A stretch of DNA of 64,000 bases. It comes from Pomphorhynchus laevis (taxonomy: Eukaryota > Acanthocephala > Palaeacanthocephala > Echinorhynchida > Pomphorhynchidae). The position numbers were made by a program, and so were the translations under genes. Shown piece after piece: positions 24,501 through 31,299 of this stretch (position 1 is its first letter; each line of letters starts with the position of its first letter). Location: positions 44,693-108,692 of the forward strand of contig WNNJ02003550.1 of NCBI GenBank assembly GCA_012934845.2, read 5' to 3'. The notes beneath the pieces are model-generated. The model saw nothing but the letters and a program-made list of their open reading frames with translations, had not been told where the DNA came from and did not search any database.

Positions 24501-27500
24501 AAATTTTTTCATTGTAGGATTGGACACGGATCATTTGTTACAGTGTTGGAACATCTAATGAAGCTTACATTGGGTGTTTCTTTACAACGTGATGTAGTTA
24601 CTGGTAAACCCGAATTAATAACTTACGATTATTTACAAGCATTGATGCGAAAGCACAAATTGCAATCCAGATCTCTATATTTTGTTGGGTTAGTAGTAGC
24701 TAATAATCCTTAAACAATTTATGTTTTAAAATAGATGGCTATTAAAAATTTAGAATTTTTATCCAATTGTTTATTAAATATAACTTAGACAGTATGTAAT
24801 AAATACTATATATATTCAGTCATTTAAACATAAGAAATTTTATATATTTTTAAATAAGGTCTTTGAAATGACGTATAAAATACTTTTAGTGATTATTAAG
24901 CGCAACAAGTGTGTCTTCGACGTATATGTCATAAAAGCTTGGACGCAAAAGTTTTGAGAGATGTACTTCATCATCGAATTAAACTTTATTATCGAATCAA
25001 TTTTGTGGTTGATAGAATAATAATTGTTTTAAAATATAATGTTGCAATTAACAATTCTAAGGTTTATCTCTTACATATTTATACATGTGTTCAAATATTA
25101 AATTGTAATTCACTTTTTGTGAGAAAAAATCTGTCCGTGCTCTTACTGCGGATACGTTGATAACATGTTACGTTTGATAAACATTTTAAAAGCCTAAAAC
25201 TAAACCGAAATTTGCATTGCAATATTATAAGTTGAAATTTCGATTTGAAATATATTGATATATTTAATATTTTGATTAGTATTAGAATGAAGATAAGAGA
25301 TATTATCGGTCGTTAATTATTGAATCACATAGCGACTGGACTAAATATCTTACTGATAAGTATTATCTAAGTATTAAACAATATACCACATGTATTAGAT
25401 GAAGACAGCAATTTATTCTCGGGAGAAGAAATGTTGTGATGTCATTTTTAGTTAATGTTTATCGATCTAATCCAAAAGCCAAAACAAACGCATACTTGAT
25501 ATTTCTATATAAATGTGTGTTATCCTCTTTATAGAGTGATGTGTGTTCTGATGGAAACCAAAAGCCAGGAATTTAAACACAAATTATAAATATGATACTT
25601 TAGATATTATCATATATTTATATTCGTTAATATATCGATTTATTTAAGTGTTTTGGAATATGGATATTGGGCTTTTAGGAGAACTGCTATATTGATGATT
25701 TTCGAACTTACATAAGAATGCAATCAGTGCACTAAACTAAAGCTGCATATTTCAATTTAAATATAAATTCAAAATTGTAAATACCTTTATCTTCAAAAGA
25801 TTTTTTATAACCTAGTAGTTTTATACACCTATAAATAATAACATGTATTTAAGTAAAGATTGAAGACCATCAGGAGAAAATCTTATCTTATCAGGTTTCG
25901 ACTTCTTACATCAATCCAGTATATAATTGAGGCAAGGTTTTAATAAATCAGATCAAATCAGACCCCTTTACTAAAACTACACATTTAAATGTAGTATATA
26001 TAAAAAAGATTAAGAAGTGAAGATATGCTAGCTTTGAAAAGCATTTTTATAAATCGGTATATTTATAAATCAATTAGGATATAAAATACAATGTGTTAGA
26101 ATAAATATTGGAGGTCGTCAGAATATACTGTAATATTATCATATTTCGATCTATGTTCTTAACATTTAATATTTTTAACACTTAATTAACTTTATATTGT
26201 GAAAAAGAAATATTTCCATATGTTATCATAATTACCACTCTTATTTTTCTAAAATTCAACCATTAAATGAATATAAATGATGCAAAGATAAAACTGAATT
26301 AATAAAATCCTTAAATATTTCGAAAACTTAAAATTATTTGAAAGAAGGGGCATCTATATTTAAACAAATAAAAGTTGTCCCAATGGGAGGTATTTTTGAG
26401 ACAATTATAGCTAAGTTATTTTTATGATTTATAGAAAATGAATTTGTTCATAACTGTGTAAAAACTAAATCTAAATTATTTAAAGATATGAAATATATGT
26501 TTCGATACATTGATAATATATGTGTATTTAATTCTAATAATTTTTATTCAATTAGTGAGCACATTTATCCAGAAAGCCTTATTCTTAACAAAACCAATAT
26601 TAATGATAAAGAAGGTGTATATCTAGATATGAACATTAAATTAACATTAACTAAAACTACTATTAATTTATATCGTAAAGATGACATATTTAAATTTACA
26701 AGAAACATATTTTTGCATGAGCATTCATGCATACCATATAATATAATAATATAATACATTAAATAATGAAATTTTAAGAATTGCAACAATATGTAATGAT
26801 ATTGGCTTTCTTCAAAATCATTTAAATAATTTAATAGATACATATTTTAAACTAGGTTACTATAAAAATAACATCAAGCAGAAAATAGTAAAATATATAA
26901 ATCAACACAATAATATAAAGAATAAATTTAAAATCATTAGCGGAAAATTTTTATGGATGGATAATAATATACTTTGAATTAGAATAAGATACTAAATAAT
27001 CAAATTTAATCAGAGGAAATACATCATTAGCATATATTTGGCCCTTAAAGTGTTAAATTAGGTAATACAAGTTGTCATATAATTAAAATGATCACTTGTT
27101 TTTGAAATCTAATAACGATGACAGTAGCCAGCGATATAATATTATTTATTTATATATTTTCTATATGATTCTATTAAAATATCAATAATGCGCAAAAAAA
27201 TAATAAATTTAATGGATATTATAGAATCTTGAACGGGTATTTTTAATTTCATTTAGTCTAATTGTTTATTATCCTAATACAATTTTTACTACTTTTATAG
27301 ACAAATAATTAGTTAATTTGTTGCAGATTTCATTTGTGAGAAGAATATGTAAATGCTTCTATTTTCAAAAAATGTTTTATGCACTTTAATCTGGCACTTT
27401 TGCATTGCTAGTATCATTATTTCGGTTCTTTGTTATTTATTTAAGTGATAATCCATCGGCCGATATTCAAGGAGCAAACAATTTCAGAAAGTACCTCAGC

Positions 27501-27689
27501 AATCGTTACAGTGCAGTTGTGGATTGTGAAAACTCGAGTGATCATGAACATGTACATTCAATTCTGTTAAAATCTGGAATTTTTGTTGATAACGACATTT
27601 CTTCTTTACCGGAATCCGAAAAACCTGATTTTTTATGTGAAGACATATACGAGGCTGTGAATGTGGCTTTTACACGACATTGTAACTAG
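6396..27689 (+). CDS. HDHD5: HDHD5 (CECR5)-like HAD-family hydrolase, nine exons
   Basis: A host gene spliced from 6396-6504, 6560-6658, 6805-6839, 12003-12083, 12202-12281, 12336-12404, 15253-15415, 24518-24688 and 27446-27689. All exon phases agree, and from the ATG at 6433 they give 337 codons plus stop. Order and sequence follow animal HDHD5, a HAD subclass IIA protein often assigned to mitochondria; its substrate is not firmly known. HAD motif I is FDIDGV (residues 3-8), motif II is FLTNS (35-39), and motif IV is GDNPSAD (about 257-263). The human protein is longer (about 423 residues), mainly at the N terminus and before the end. The start is uncertain: the first exon opens in mid-codon behind an acceptor, so either an upstream exon exists or the acceptor at 6395 receives a spliced leader and translation starts at 6433. 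Exon 3 is the weakest call, and the exon 4-5 junction is not canonical. Confidence 0.88.
6560..6658 (+). CDS. HDHD5: HDHD5-like exon 2 (HAD motif II)
   Basis: 33 codons, phase 0 at both ends, between a TAATAG acceptor and a GTATGT donor. It encodes IPFIFLTNS, matching the VPVVFVTNA segment of human HDHD5, then a charged helix ending in QLSVALSVH. The intron before it is only 55 bp. Confidence 0.9.
6805..6839 (+). CDS. HDHD5: HDHD5-like exon 3 (tentative micro-exon)
   Basis: A 35-bp stretch between AATACAG and a strong AG|GTAACA donor. Its length and phases (0 in, 2 out) are exactly what exons 2 and 4 need, and its 12 residues equal the 12 missing relative to human HDHD5. Residue similarity is weak (ends LCS before PM, compared with SHS before PM), so this is inferred mainly from phase and length. 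Confidence 0.5.
7007..7184. repeat. 178-bp foldback (MITE-like) in intron 3
   Basis: Arms of about 75 bp are imperfect inverted copies. The left starts CATGGTGTACAATCGAATGC and the right ends GAACACCATG, with the AAGTCGCATTC / GAATGCGACTT blocks and the TTAAAAT blocks facing each other. A short centre lies near 7083-7105. No coding capacity. Target duplication is not clear. Confidence 0.7.
7980..8165 (+). repeat. Direct repeat, copy 1
   Basis: Matches 9281-9470 with scattered changes and starts at a GATAATATTCGTAGTATGTA block. In both places it leads straight into PLE sequence (the short stretch before the YWNPKLHK motif of the long copy at 17.7 kb), so it seems to be part of one deleted PLE derivative. 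Confidence 0.75.
8166..8851 (+). mobile_element. PLE copy P2, internally deleted
   Basis: Begins with sequence equal to 17735-17795 of the long copy, then jumps to the YIDD region (RHIDDICVFKSNNF at about 8240), so the middle of the RT is lost. It then runs through the C-terminal coding part ending KFLWMD and the 3' end motif. The next copy starts right after it in the same orientation. Confidence 0.8.
8852..9275 (+). mobile_element. PLE copy P3, partial, tandem with P2
   Basis: Head-to-tail with P2. It opens inside the RT (ATTCAATAAGCAAACAAATT), keeps the segment encoding YRKDDIFKFTRNIFLHEHSC, and is cut off inside the 3' end motif. Tandem partial copies are a known habit of PLEs. Confidence 0.75.
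9276..9835 (+). mobile_element. PLE copy P4, deleted derivative with 3' end
   Basis: Contains direct repeat copy 2 (9281-9470), then drops straight into the 3' end motif near 9515 and the AT-rich tail. It carries almost no coding sequence, so it is a non-autonomous derivative like P2 but shorter. Confidence 0.7.
9281..9470 (+). repeat. Direct repeat, copy 2
   Basis: Partner of 7980-8165; see that entry. The two differ by scattered substitutions and short indels, so the duplication is not recent. Confidence 0.75.
10640..10930 (+). repeat. Degenerate tandem repeat, unit about 64-77 bp
   Basis: Roughly four units, each with an AGTAACGGTTATCGA-type block, an AATAAAACCG-type block and a TTTTAGCTGTT block. 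Much decayed. It lies within intron 3 of the HDHD5-like gene, just before a solo PLE end. Confidence 0.6.
10975..11300 (+). mobile_element. Solo PLE 3' end
   Basis: The structured 3' motif (CCCCTCTGCTATGTTAGGTC) followed by CTGATGACCTCTAATA and the AT-rich tail, with no coding sequence attached. It looks like the product of extreme 5' truncation or of recombination between tandem copies. Confidence 0.7.
12003..12083 (+). CDS. HDHD5: HDHD5-like exon 4
   Basis: Follows CTTACAG and encodes PMRMFTSLHSKRMFVCGQG and onward, matching human PMKLFSQYHEKRMLVSGQG. The lysine-containing KRM segment sits where HAD motif III is expected. The 3' boundary is odd: the reading frame needs the exon to end at 12083, but the bases after it are TT, not GT. 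Confidence 0.85.
12202..12281 (+). CDS. HDHD5: HDHD5-like exon 5
   Basis: After TTTTACAG and before GTATGT. It encodes VGFTNLVTLEDICSRFPELD, matching the human GF.NVVT segment followed by the DLRMAFP..D region. It enters in phase 2 and leaves in phase 1. Confidence 0.9.
12336..12404 (+). CDS. HDHD5: HDHD5-like exon 6
   Basis: Between a CTCAG acceptor and a GTATAC donor, and separated from exon 5 by a 54-bp intron. It encodes a linker rich in D, S and P that ends DHILG, corresponding to the segment just before [12 protein letters not shown] in the human protein. Confidence 0.85.
   Translation, partial: VTLWVLLHLLIQTSHLINLIIF
13049..13135 (-). ncRNA. Type I hammerhead ribozyme (mirror copy)
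   Basis: The exact reverse complement of 13258-13344 in the other palindrome arm, so every core and stem base is conserved. It would be active only in transcripts of the minus strand, antisense to the HDHD5-like gene. Confidence 0.87.
13258..13344 (+). ncRNA. Type I hammerhead ribozyme
   Basis: The core CTGATGA (13271-13277) and GAAA (13310-13313) flank stem II, GACCA / TGGTC, with a 22-base loop. Stem III is ACGCC (13313-13317) with GGCGT (13331-13335). C13336 is the cleavage-site base. Stem I is ACA / TGT plus CTACA / TGTAG around an internal GGGAC loop, the place where tertiary contacts form in natural hammerheads. All invariant core positions are present. Such ribozymes are known in schistosome satellite repeats, retrozymes and some PLEs. 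Confidence 0.88.
14280..14990 (-). mobile_element. Decayed LINE reverse transcriptase fragment
   Basis: On the minus strand, scrambled-frame remnants of RT motifs can be followed: LAKAFGRV (motif A region, near 14700), a segment like the LREYWL..LYS helix, then DDVVLL (motif C, near 14410). Frames change several times and there is no long open stretch. It resembles RTE-type LINEs. Old. Confidence 0.55.
15253..15415 (+). CDS. HDHD5: HDHD5-like exon 7 (cap domain)
   Basis: Between TTTTAG and AG|GTTTGT. It encodes VLLMGCPILWESNIQIILDL and then RLPFYVCNQDLTWKAAASRP, matching human [20 protein letters not shown] and the LPVLASNMDLLWMAEAKMP segment. Phase 1 in, phase 2 out. Confidence 0.93.
16216..17124 (+). 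pseudogene. PLE N-terminal region (end of GIY-YIG domain and linker)
   Basis: Open from 16216 to 17124, with the first in-frame ATG at 16300. FWIKTLKTMYSLGLND matches the closing helix of N-terminal GIY-YIG domains in Naiad/Hydra PLEs (typically FWIKELRTLYPYGLN). The catalytic GIY and YIG part itself is absent because the copy is 5'-truncated. The middle is lysine- and asparagine-rich. The end carries CNCKS, a histidine pair, and NCELRKLLSKWYKYR, a conserved block just before the RT in this class. It cannot act as a nuclease. Confidence 0.75.
17872..18333 (+). pseudogene. PLE RT core, motifs A to B
   Basis: A 153-codon open stretch with the classic PLE motif A (YDFSTLYTNLDLTDIKDAL) and a motif B in which the usual VKGVPMGG has drifted to IIGVLIGG before NSSPIIADLFLSFIE. 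A stop at the end of motif B separates it from YIDD, about 65 bases on. The key motif A aspartate is kept, but the copy is broken. Confidence 0.8.
19111..19935 (+). mobile_element. PLE copy P6, tandem with P5
   Basis: Starts inside the RT 3' half (encoding ESLILNKTNIDDKEGVYLDI) directly after the tail of P5, in the same orientation. It keeps the C-terminal coding part, the 3' end motif at 19551-19608, and a doubled terminal motif (TACGTAGACT near 19830 and near 19900). The doubling suggests a further partial tail fused on. Confidence 0.75.
20055..20408 (+). mobile_element. PLE copy P7 3' end, split by an RTE insertion
   Basis: Begins near AGCAGAAAATATAATGG, keeps only the last coding segment and the 3' motif, and stops at the RTE target site. 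Its tail resumes after the RTE at 23300-23395. Confidence 0.7.
20313..20368 (-). mobile_element. 56-bp RTE 3'-end micro-insertion
   Basis: A 56-base copy of the very 3' end of the RTE element (AGCCTTTGTCCCGCTTTGAG next to GGCGGGGTCGGCT, compared with the end of the element at 20423). It is flanked by an 8-bp direct repeat CATCGTCT (20305-20312 and 20369-20376) that fits a target duplication. It sits in the tail of PLE copy P7. Confidence 0.75.
20409..20422. repeat. RTE target-site duplication, left
   Basis: TTTAATCTTAATAT, identical to 23286-23299. Confidence 0.9.
20440..21945 (-). CDS. RTE reverse transcriptase
   Basis: Open from about 21945 with no start codon of its own, which fits a frameshifted continuation of the endonuclease frame. 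RT signs in order: KTAGPDDISAELWK, YRPIRLLSHTMKVFERIL, NQAGFVKGCGTTDA, LDLEKAFDRVPHELIW (motif A), GVHQGSVLSPLLFILVMD (motif B), LLYADDVFLAS (motif C), FKYLGSVLSADG, and the RTE C-terminal block RLRWFGHTLRAH with RRPRQRWSDT. All catalytic aspartates are present. The stop at 20440 is 18 bases from the GAA-rich tail. Confidence 0.92.
   Translation of the reverse strand, partial: QAQTVLGPLLPISTEEVDEALKRTKKGKTAGPDDISAELWKSKCWNPAPWLAKLFNKIIEEHTTPTDWQYSTTVPIWKKKGNPAECSNYRPIRLLSHTMKVFERILDQRIRKIANCTINQAGFVKGCGTTDAIHAARLLIEKYREKDTPLHIAFLDLEKAFDRVPHELIWHALRQHQIPEHLVEWVKLLYIGPRSRVRCTAEVSKPFRISVGVHQGSVLSPLLFILVMDTLTSDIQRQAPYTLLYADDVFLASVNKTDLTQLVKLWNDRLAQHGLRLNTRKTEYLTTNTNDTGTININGTDLPRTENFKYLGSVLSADGELNNEITARINATWMKWRATTGIMCDRKMKDSIKSKIYRSVIRPIALYGAECWPITKIAERRLAVMETKMLRWTSGFSLLNRVRNDDIYRRYGVMPISEKMLEARLRWFGHTLRAHDGSIAKAGLKIDFKGKRLKRRPRQRWSDTLHKDLRDAGLHPDLASDRCKWRMRSMRADPANTREKG
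21882..23273 (-). CDS. RTE AP-like endonuclease and linker
   Basis: 463 codons from the ATG at 23273. AP-endonuclease motifs in order: CVASLNIGTL, LQETKW, NGVGIAI, YAPQTG, IIAGDLNGHVG, SQIDFILV and AQHRPVI, so the metal- and phosphate-binding residues are all present. The domain nicks target DNA to prime reverse transcription. A basic, coiled-coil-like linker follows (VKMRVREKKRQYHVFLDD). The frame runs past the point where the RT frame takes over, so its last 25 or so codons are out-of-frame sequence. Confidence 0.9.
   Translation of the reverse strand: MCVASLNIGTLTSRTEELAMMLRRRKIDVCTLQETKWSGAKAYDMERERGNNGYKLFYNGNTRTRNGVGIAISEQFRDAVKEVNRYDDRLMKITIVTMERTIHIFSAYAPQTGQSESAKDTFWEMLDSNTRKIPAEDYLIIAGDLNGHVGQRAEGNQCHGGNGYGQRNKDGERIVDFSDSHDLIITNTWFIKRPTQLPTYYSGVNKSQIDFILVRRKQMSTVHDVKVIPYETTAAQHRPVIAVLNIKPPKQHQEKRTGPSRIKWWRFHEKESEMIHRIQLPDVTDHENKWNRVKDIIHIAAKKTIGSTKPGRRYINFDTWLWTDEVKMRVREKKRQYHVFLDDKTHVNWQKYHEAKRKAKKAVASARAIHYEEVYKKLDTRDGERDLFRLLKLRHKQTQDIEKFHCVNDKNGEQIVGRPAVLERWREYFEEVCTEGFTHPQSHKPKQYSVHYSQLARRKLMKR
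23286..23299. repeat. RTE target-site duplication, right
   Basis: TTTAATCTTAATAT, identical to 20409-20422. Confidence 0.9.
23300..23560 (+). mobile_element. PLE P7 tail remainder and a PLE fragment
   Basis: 23300-23395 continues the AT-rich PLE tail interrupted by the RTE and ends with an ACTTCGACTCACTTAACAAA form of the terminal motif. Near 23495-23550 is a short decayed piece encoding EGIYSDINSKLTS, matching the EGVYLDMNIKLTL segment of other copies. Confidence 0.55.
23561..24517. other. Intron 7 sequence, nothing recognised
   Basis: AT-rich with no clear element or open frame resembling a protein. Confidence 0.5.
24518..24688 (+). CDS. HDHD5: HDHD5-like exon 8
   Basis: Between ATTGTAG and GTTAGT. 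It encodes IGHGSFVTVLEHLMKLTLG, then GKPELITYDYLQALMRKHKL and SRSLYFVG, matching human FGHGTFLLCLE, GKPSILTYQYAEDLI and the KLYAVGD run that leads into motif IV. The GG at its end joins the T of exon 9 to make the glycine of GDNP. Confidence 0.93.
25850..26160 (-). mobile_element. Decayed PLE 3'-end remnants
   Basis: Near 25858-25935 and again near 26095-26160, minus-strand traces of the PLE end (GAGGTCATCAGGAG and ATCAGGTTTCGAC-like blocks) can be seen. Heavily mutated; orientation and extent are approximate. Confidence 0.4.
26222..27045 (+). mobile_element. PLE copy P8 in intron 8
   Basis: Opens with decayed sequence matching the CYNHYNTYLTKIKPSNKY segment, then a damaged motif B, then a well kept 88-codon stretch (26488-26754) with RYIDNICVF, in which the usual YIDD is YIDN. 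The C-terminal segment and the start of the 3' motif follow, and the copy ends near 27045 before the pseudoknot block is complete. The uneven decay along its length is curious. Confidence 0.8.
27446..27689 (+). CDS. HDHD5: HDHD5-like exon 9 (HAD motif IV, C terminus)
   Basis: Opens DNPSADIQGANNFRKYLSNR, the acidic motif IV loop that binds the metal in HAD enzymes, and ends EDIYEAVNVAFTRHCN before a TAG stop. It matches human GDNPMSDVYGANLFHQYL and the NDVNEAVQLVFRKE end. It is shorter than the human C-terminal region, which has a long insert. Confidence 0.93.
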
Positions 27690-27756
27690 AATATTGTGGT
27701 TTAAATATCAATTAGTGAAATCAAACATATCATCAATGCAATAGTATATTCAACTT

Positions 27757-27762
27757 AATAAA
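27757..27762 (+). promoter_or_regulatory. Polyadenylation signal of HDHD5-like gene
   Basis: AATAAA about 68 bases after the stop codon, in the right place for a short 3' UTR. Inferred from position only. Confidence 0.5.
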
Positions 27763-27764
27763 AA

Positions 27765-28005
27765 CAAATTTTACATCTTTTCATTTCGAAAGTTGTTCCC
27801 CCGATATTTCACGGACTATTTTAATTATCGATATGGCATATATTTCTACTCAAAGAAACATCCTGTATATAATTATCTACAAATTCAAATAATCATGGAT
27901 GTAAAAGTATAATTTGGTGTGAAATAGTTCGTAAAAGTTTAAGCATTATACCACTCTGTTCTATTAGCGAGAATTCCTTCAGTATCCTGGCATTGCACTA
28001 TGTCA
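27765..28005. other. Nothing recognised
   Basis: Sequence downstream of the HDHD5-like gene; AT-rich with no open frame of note. Confidence 0.5.
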
Positions 28006-28009
28006 CAAA

Positions 28010-29165
28010 TTTCACAAATTTCGTAATGGAAAATCTGCTGGAGTTGATGAGATTCAATCTGAGATTTTGAAGATGACGATGAAAGTATGAAGTGGATAAC
28101 ACGACACTTCATCGTAGCACTGAAGTCTGAATGTTCCTGATAATTGGCAAACTAAGGTTGTGATTGCGATCTAAAATAACGGGAATCAAAATGAAAGTTT
28201 AAATTATAGGGGCATTACTCTTCTTAGCCTAACCGGTAAGCTATTGCCAAAATAATTGAGCTAAGGATACGACCCATAATCAAGGGACAGTTGCAGGGGA
28301 GCAATTTGGCTTTCGTTCTAACTGAGGAACTGCGATCAGCATGATCGTTACATGAACAAAATTTCGAGACGAGCTTTATTGCCGGATTGGTATTTAGTTT
28401 AGTCCCATCAAGATATCATATCTGCGTTTCGCATACGATGTTGTCTTATTGGCCATCAATACTGGTGGCCTACAATGCTTGCTAGATTGATTTACAGCGG
28501 AATGTCAAATGACCGGTATGGAAGTTAGCAAATCCAAAACTGTCTCGATGTGCTCTGCTCGGAATAATGTAGCATCGTCGATACGAATTGATGATATGGT
28601 CTTACTCGACGTAAAAGATTTAGAACTTGGGCGTTTTGTCTCAAGTGATGGTAGGAATAATAAGGAGATTGAGAGACGGATCTGTGCAGCTAACGCAGTA
28701 ATAGGTATTTTGCGCAGATCAGTTGTGGTAAAGAGAGAGCAAATTCTTCAGGCGAGGCTTTCAATATATCGGTACAGGCGACCGAAATAAGGTCCATTCG
28801 TGGTGAGTCCGACTTCAGCTTTAAAGATTAAGTTCGAAGCTCGGTCATCCGCGATAATCTTTAAGCAAAGTCGCTGATCCTCCACGTTGAAGGAAGTTAC
28901 CTGAGATGACTAGGCTACGTTTTAAGGATAGCTAGAGATCGTTTTCCTTGTGAAGTGTTCCAAATTAGACTTCCTGGACGGAGACCCCGAGGCAAACTTC
29001 GGTATAGGTGGAGAGATCAAATAATCCATCTTGCCAATTAACGCTTAAGGACGATCTAAAGGGCAAGTCTGGTCGACCAACTATGACCGTGATACTTGGT
29101 CATGTCTTGTCCGTGAACTGCCTCCATAACCCGACCCGCGAATCAGTGAAAACAATGAAAAAATA
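28010..29165 (+). mobile_element. Decayed RTE-type LINE
   Basis: Traces in order: NGKSAGVDEIQSEILK (28025), YRGITLLSLTGKL, QFGFRSN, AYDVVLLAINTGGLQ where FADDVVL is usual (28432), SSDGRNNKEIERRICAAN (28640), then LGYVLRIARDRFPCEV and RPRGKLRYRWRDQ (28910-29025). The longest open piece is 93 codons (28509-28790). The endonuclease is absent. It is a different subfamily from the young RTE at 20.4-23.3 kb, and much older. Confidence 0.75.
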
Positions 29166-29795
29166 TATTTATTTTAATTTGTTTAAATAAATGTTATGTT
29201 ATATATTCGCTCATATTAATTATCAAAATATATATGTAATTACTCAAGAACTTTAGCTTTGACGAATATTAGCTGAACACCAATTCACAAAAAATTTAAT
29301 TGAATCAGTGCAGTGCAAGATTAATGCAATACCTTTCCATAATATAAATAGTAATCAAAATCACATCTCCGCATTATTAATCAGACACATTATCAGCTAC
29401 ATTTTTATTGCAAATTAATCTATTTAATTTATGACGTTAGAAACTCATAGATGAACCTTCCCTATTGTGTGATTTTTTGTCGTAAAATAGATGATGATCA
29501 TAACTTGCAGTCTGTTCGTATTGCAGAACTTTTAAATCAAAAGAGTTTAGTGCGGTAGTTTGCAAAGTTATCTTAATCAAAGAAATTATAAAAAATTATA
29601 ATAACTTTTTAAAAATATAAAAAAATTATATTTATACAGGACAGAAATAAAGGTCAATTAAAAAATGGTAGCACTTAATCTGTGAACCCAATTACACACT
29701 AACGAAACTTTGATATGACAATTAACATGTAAGATGTATTTTTTACATTGAAAAATGTGTAATTTTTAATTTATGCAATTAGCCCACAATTAAAG
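29166..29795. other. Nothing recognised
   Basis: AT-rich, with no gene or repeat I can name. Confidence 0.5.
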
Positions 29796-29799
29796 TAAT

Positions 29800-30865
29800 T
29801 TTTACTTTAATTTGCAAATAAATCAAATCAACTAACTGCGTCTACGTATTTAATATAATTATAAAATAAACAAAACATAATAATGCTAAATCAAAATTTA
29901 ATAATTAAATAATAAAATTAATAATTGTTTTTAGATTTTCTATAATTTAAATCAAGTTTAAATAAAAAATTGAAATTTAAAATAAACGTCATTTTTATGA
30001 ATTGACTAATAAATAACAGACGTTGTATCAGAATAAGAATTAGAGGTCATCAGGAGGAACTGCTATGCTATCAGGTTTCGGCCTCTAACTCCTCTACCCA
30101 ACATAGCAGCGGGGCCAAATACATGCTAATGATGTATTTCCTCTGATAAAACTATCTAGTATCTTATTCTAATGCAAAGTATATTATTTATTATCCATCC
30201 ATAAAAATTTGCCACTTAAGAGTTTAAATTTATTCTTTATATTATTGTGTTGATTTATATATTTTACTATTTTCTGCTTGATGTTATTTTTATAGTAACC
30301 TAGTTTAAAATATGTATCTATTAAATTATTTAAATGATTTTGAAGAAAGCCAATATCATTACATATTGTTGCAATTCTTAAAATTTCATTATTTAATGTA
30401 TTATATTTTATATTATATGGTATGCATGAATGCTCATGCAAAAATATGTTTCTTGTAAATTTAAATATGTCATCTTTACGATATAAATTAATAGTAGTTT
30501 TAGTTAATGTTAATTTAATGTTCATATCTAGATATACACCTTCTTTATCATTAATATTGGTTTTGTTAAGAATAAGGCTTTCTGGATAAATGTGCTCACT
30601 AATTGAATAAAAATTATTAGAGTTAAATACACATATATCATCAATGTATTGAAACATATATTTCATATATTTATATAGTTTAGATTTAGTTTTTACACAG
30701 TTATGAACAAATTCATATTCTATAAAGCTTGAAAATAAATAAAATATAATTGGGCTACTATTACATCTCATTGGAACACCTTTTACTTTTCTAAATTAAA
30801 CATGTAATGGGCTACTATTACATCCCATTGGAACACTTTTTACCTGTCTAAATTAAGCATCGTTG
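29800..30865 (-). mobile_element. PLE copy P9, best preserved 3' half
   Basis: On the minus strand this copy holds the RT from motif B to the C terminus and then the full 3' end with structured motif (30061-30117) and terminal motif near 29830. Its 5' boundary is unusual: the block encoding the GVPMGGNSSPI part is present twice in tandem (30750-30808 and 30809-30866). Confidence 0.85.
30184..30771 (-). pseudogene. PLE RT C-terminal half (motif C, thumb)
   Basis: 195 codons, the longest intact C-terminal PLE frame here. It begins within motif B as MRCNSSPIIF, where other copies read MGGNSSPIIA, and keeps YIDDICVF and the thumb region to the stop after GKFLWMDNK. The close of the frame so soon after the thumb, in every copy, shows that this family has no C-terminal GIY-YIG domain. 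5'-truncated, so not functional alone. Confidence 0.85.
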
Positions 30866-30995
30866 AATTCGGTGTTTAAATCTTTTGATATATAATTACA
30901 ACAACTGCTATTTCTTGACAGGAAAAAATAAATAATAATACACAACATTTTTCTTGTTAACCACTTGTCCGGGTGACGGATCGTAAAGGCAGTGT

Positions 30996-31291
30996 TCAAA
31001 TCAAACTACTCCAGGCATCGCGATCCTGGGCGATATACCATAATTATCTTTCAGATAAACCAATACGGTCTTCAGGCGGTTTAGGGATTTGATCTCTCTA
31101 CCGGTATCGAGGTCTCTTTCCAGAGGTTCAGCATAGAAAACCTTCCGACGAAGGCGATTCCAAGTCATCCTCAGAACGTGTCCTAGCCATCTTAACTGAC
31201 TTTCTTCTATGTGGAAAAGCAGCGACTTTACTTCGAGTCTATTCCGGATTACCGAATTCCTAACATTATCCCAAAGGCTAAGACCGGTCAC
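30996..31291 (-). mobile_element. LINE RT C-terminal fragment
   Basis: 96 codons on the minus strand with VIRNRLEVKSLLFHIEESQL followed by RWLGHVLRM, a pattern typical of the C terminus of RTE-like and related LINE polymerases in flatworms and fish. It joins abruptly to a jockey-like LINE fragment at about 31300, so this is a junction of two elements. Confidence 0.65.
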
Positions 31292-31299
31292 AGAGAGTT

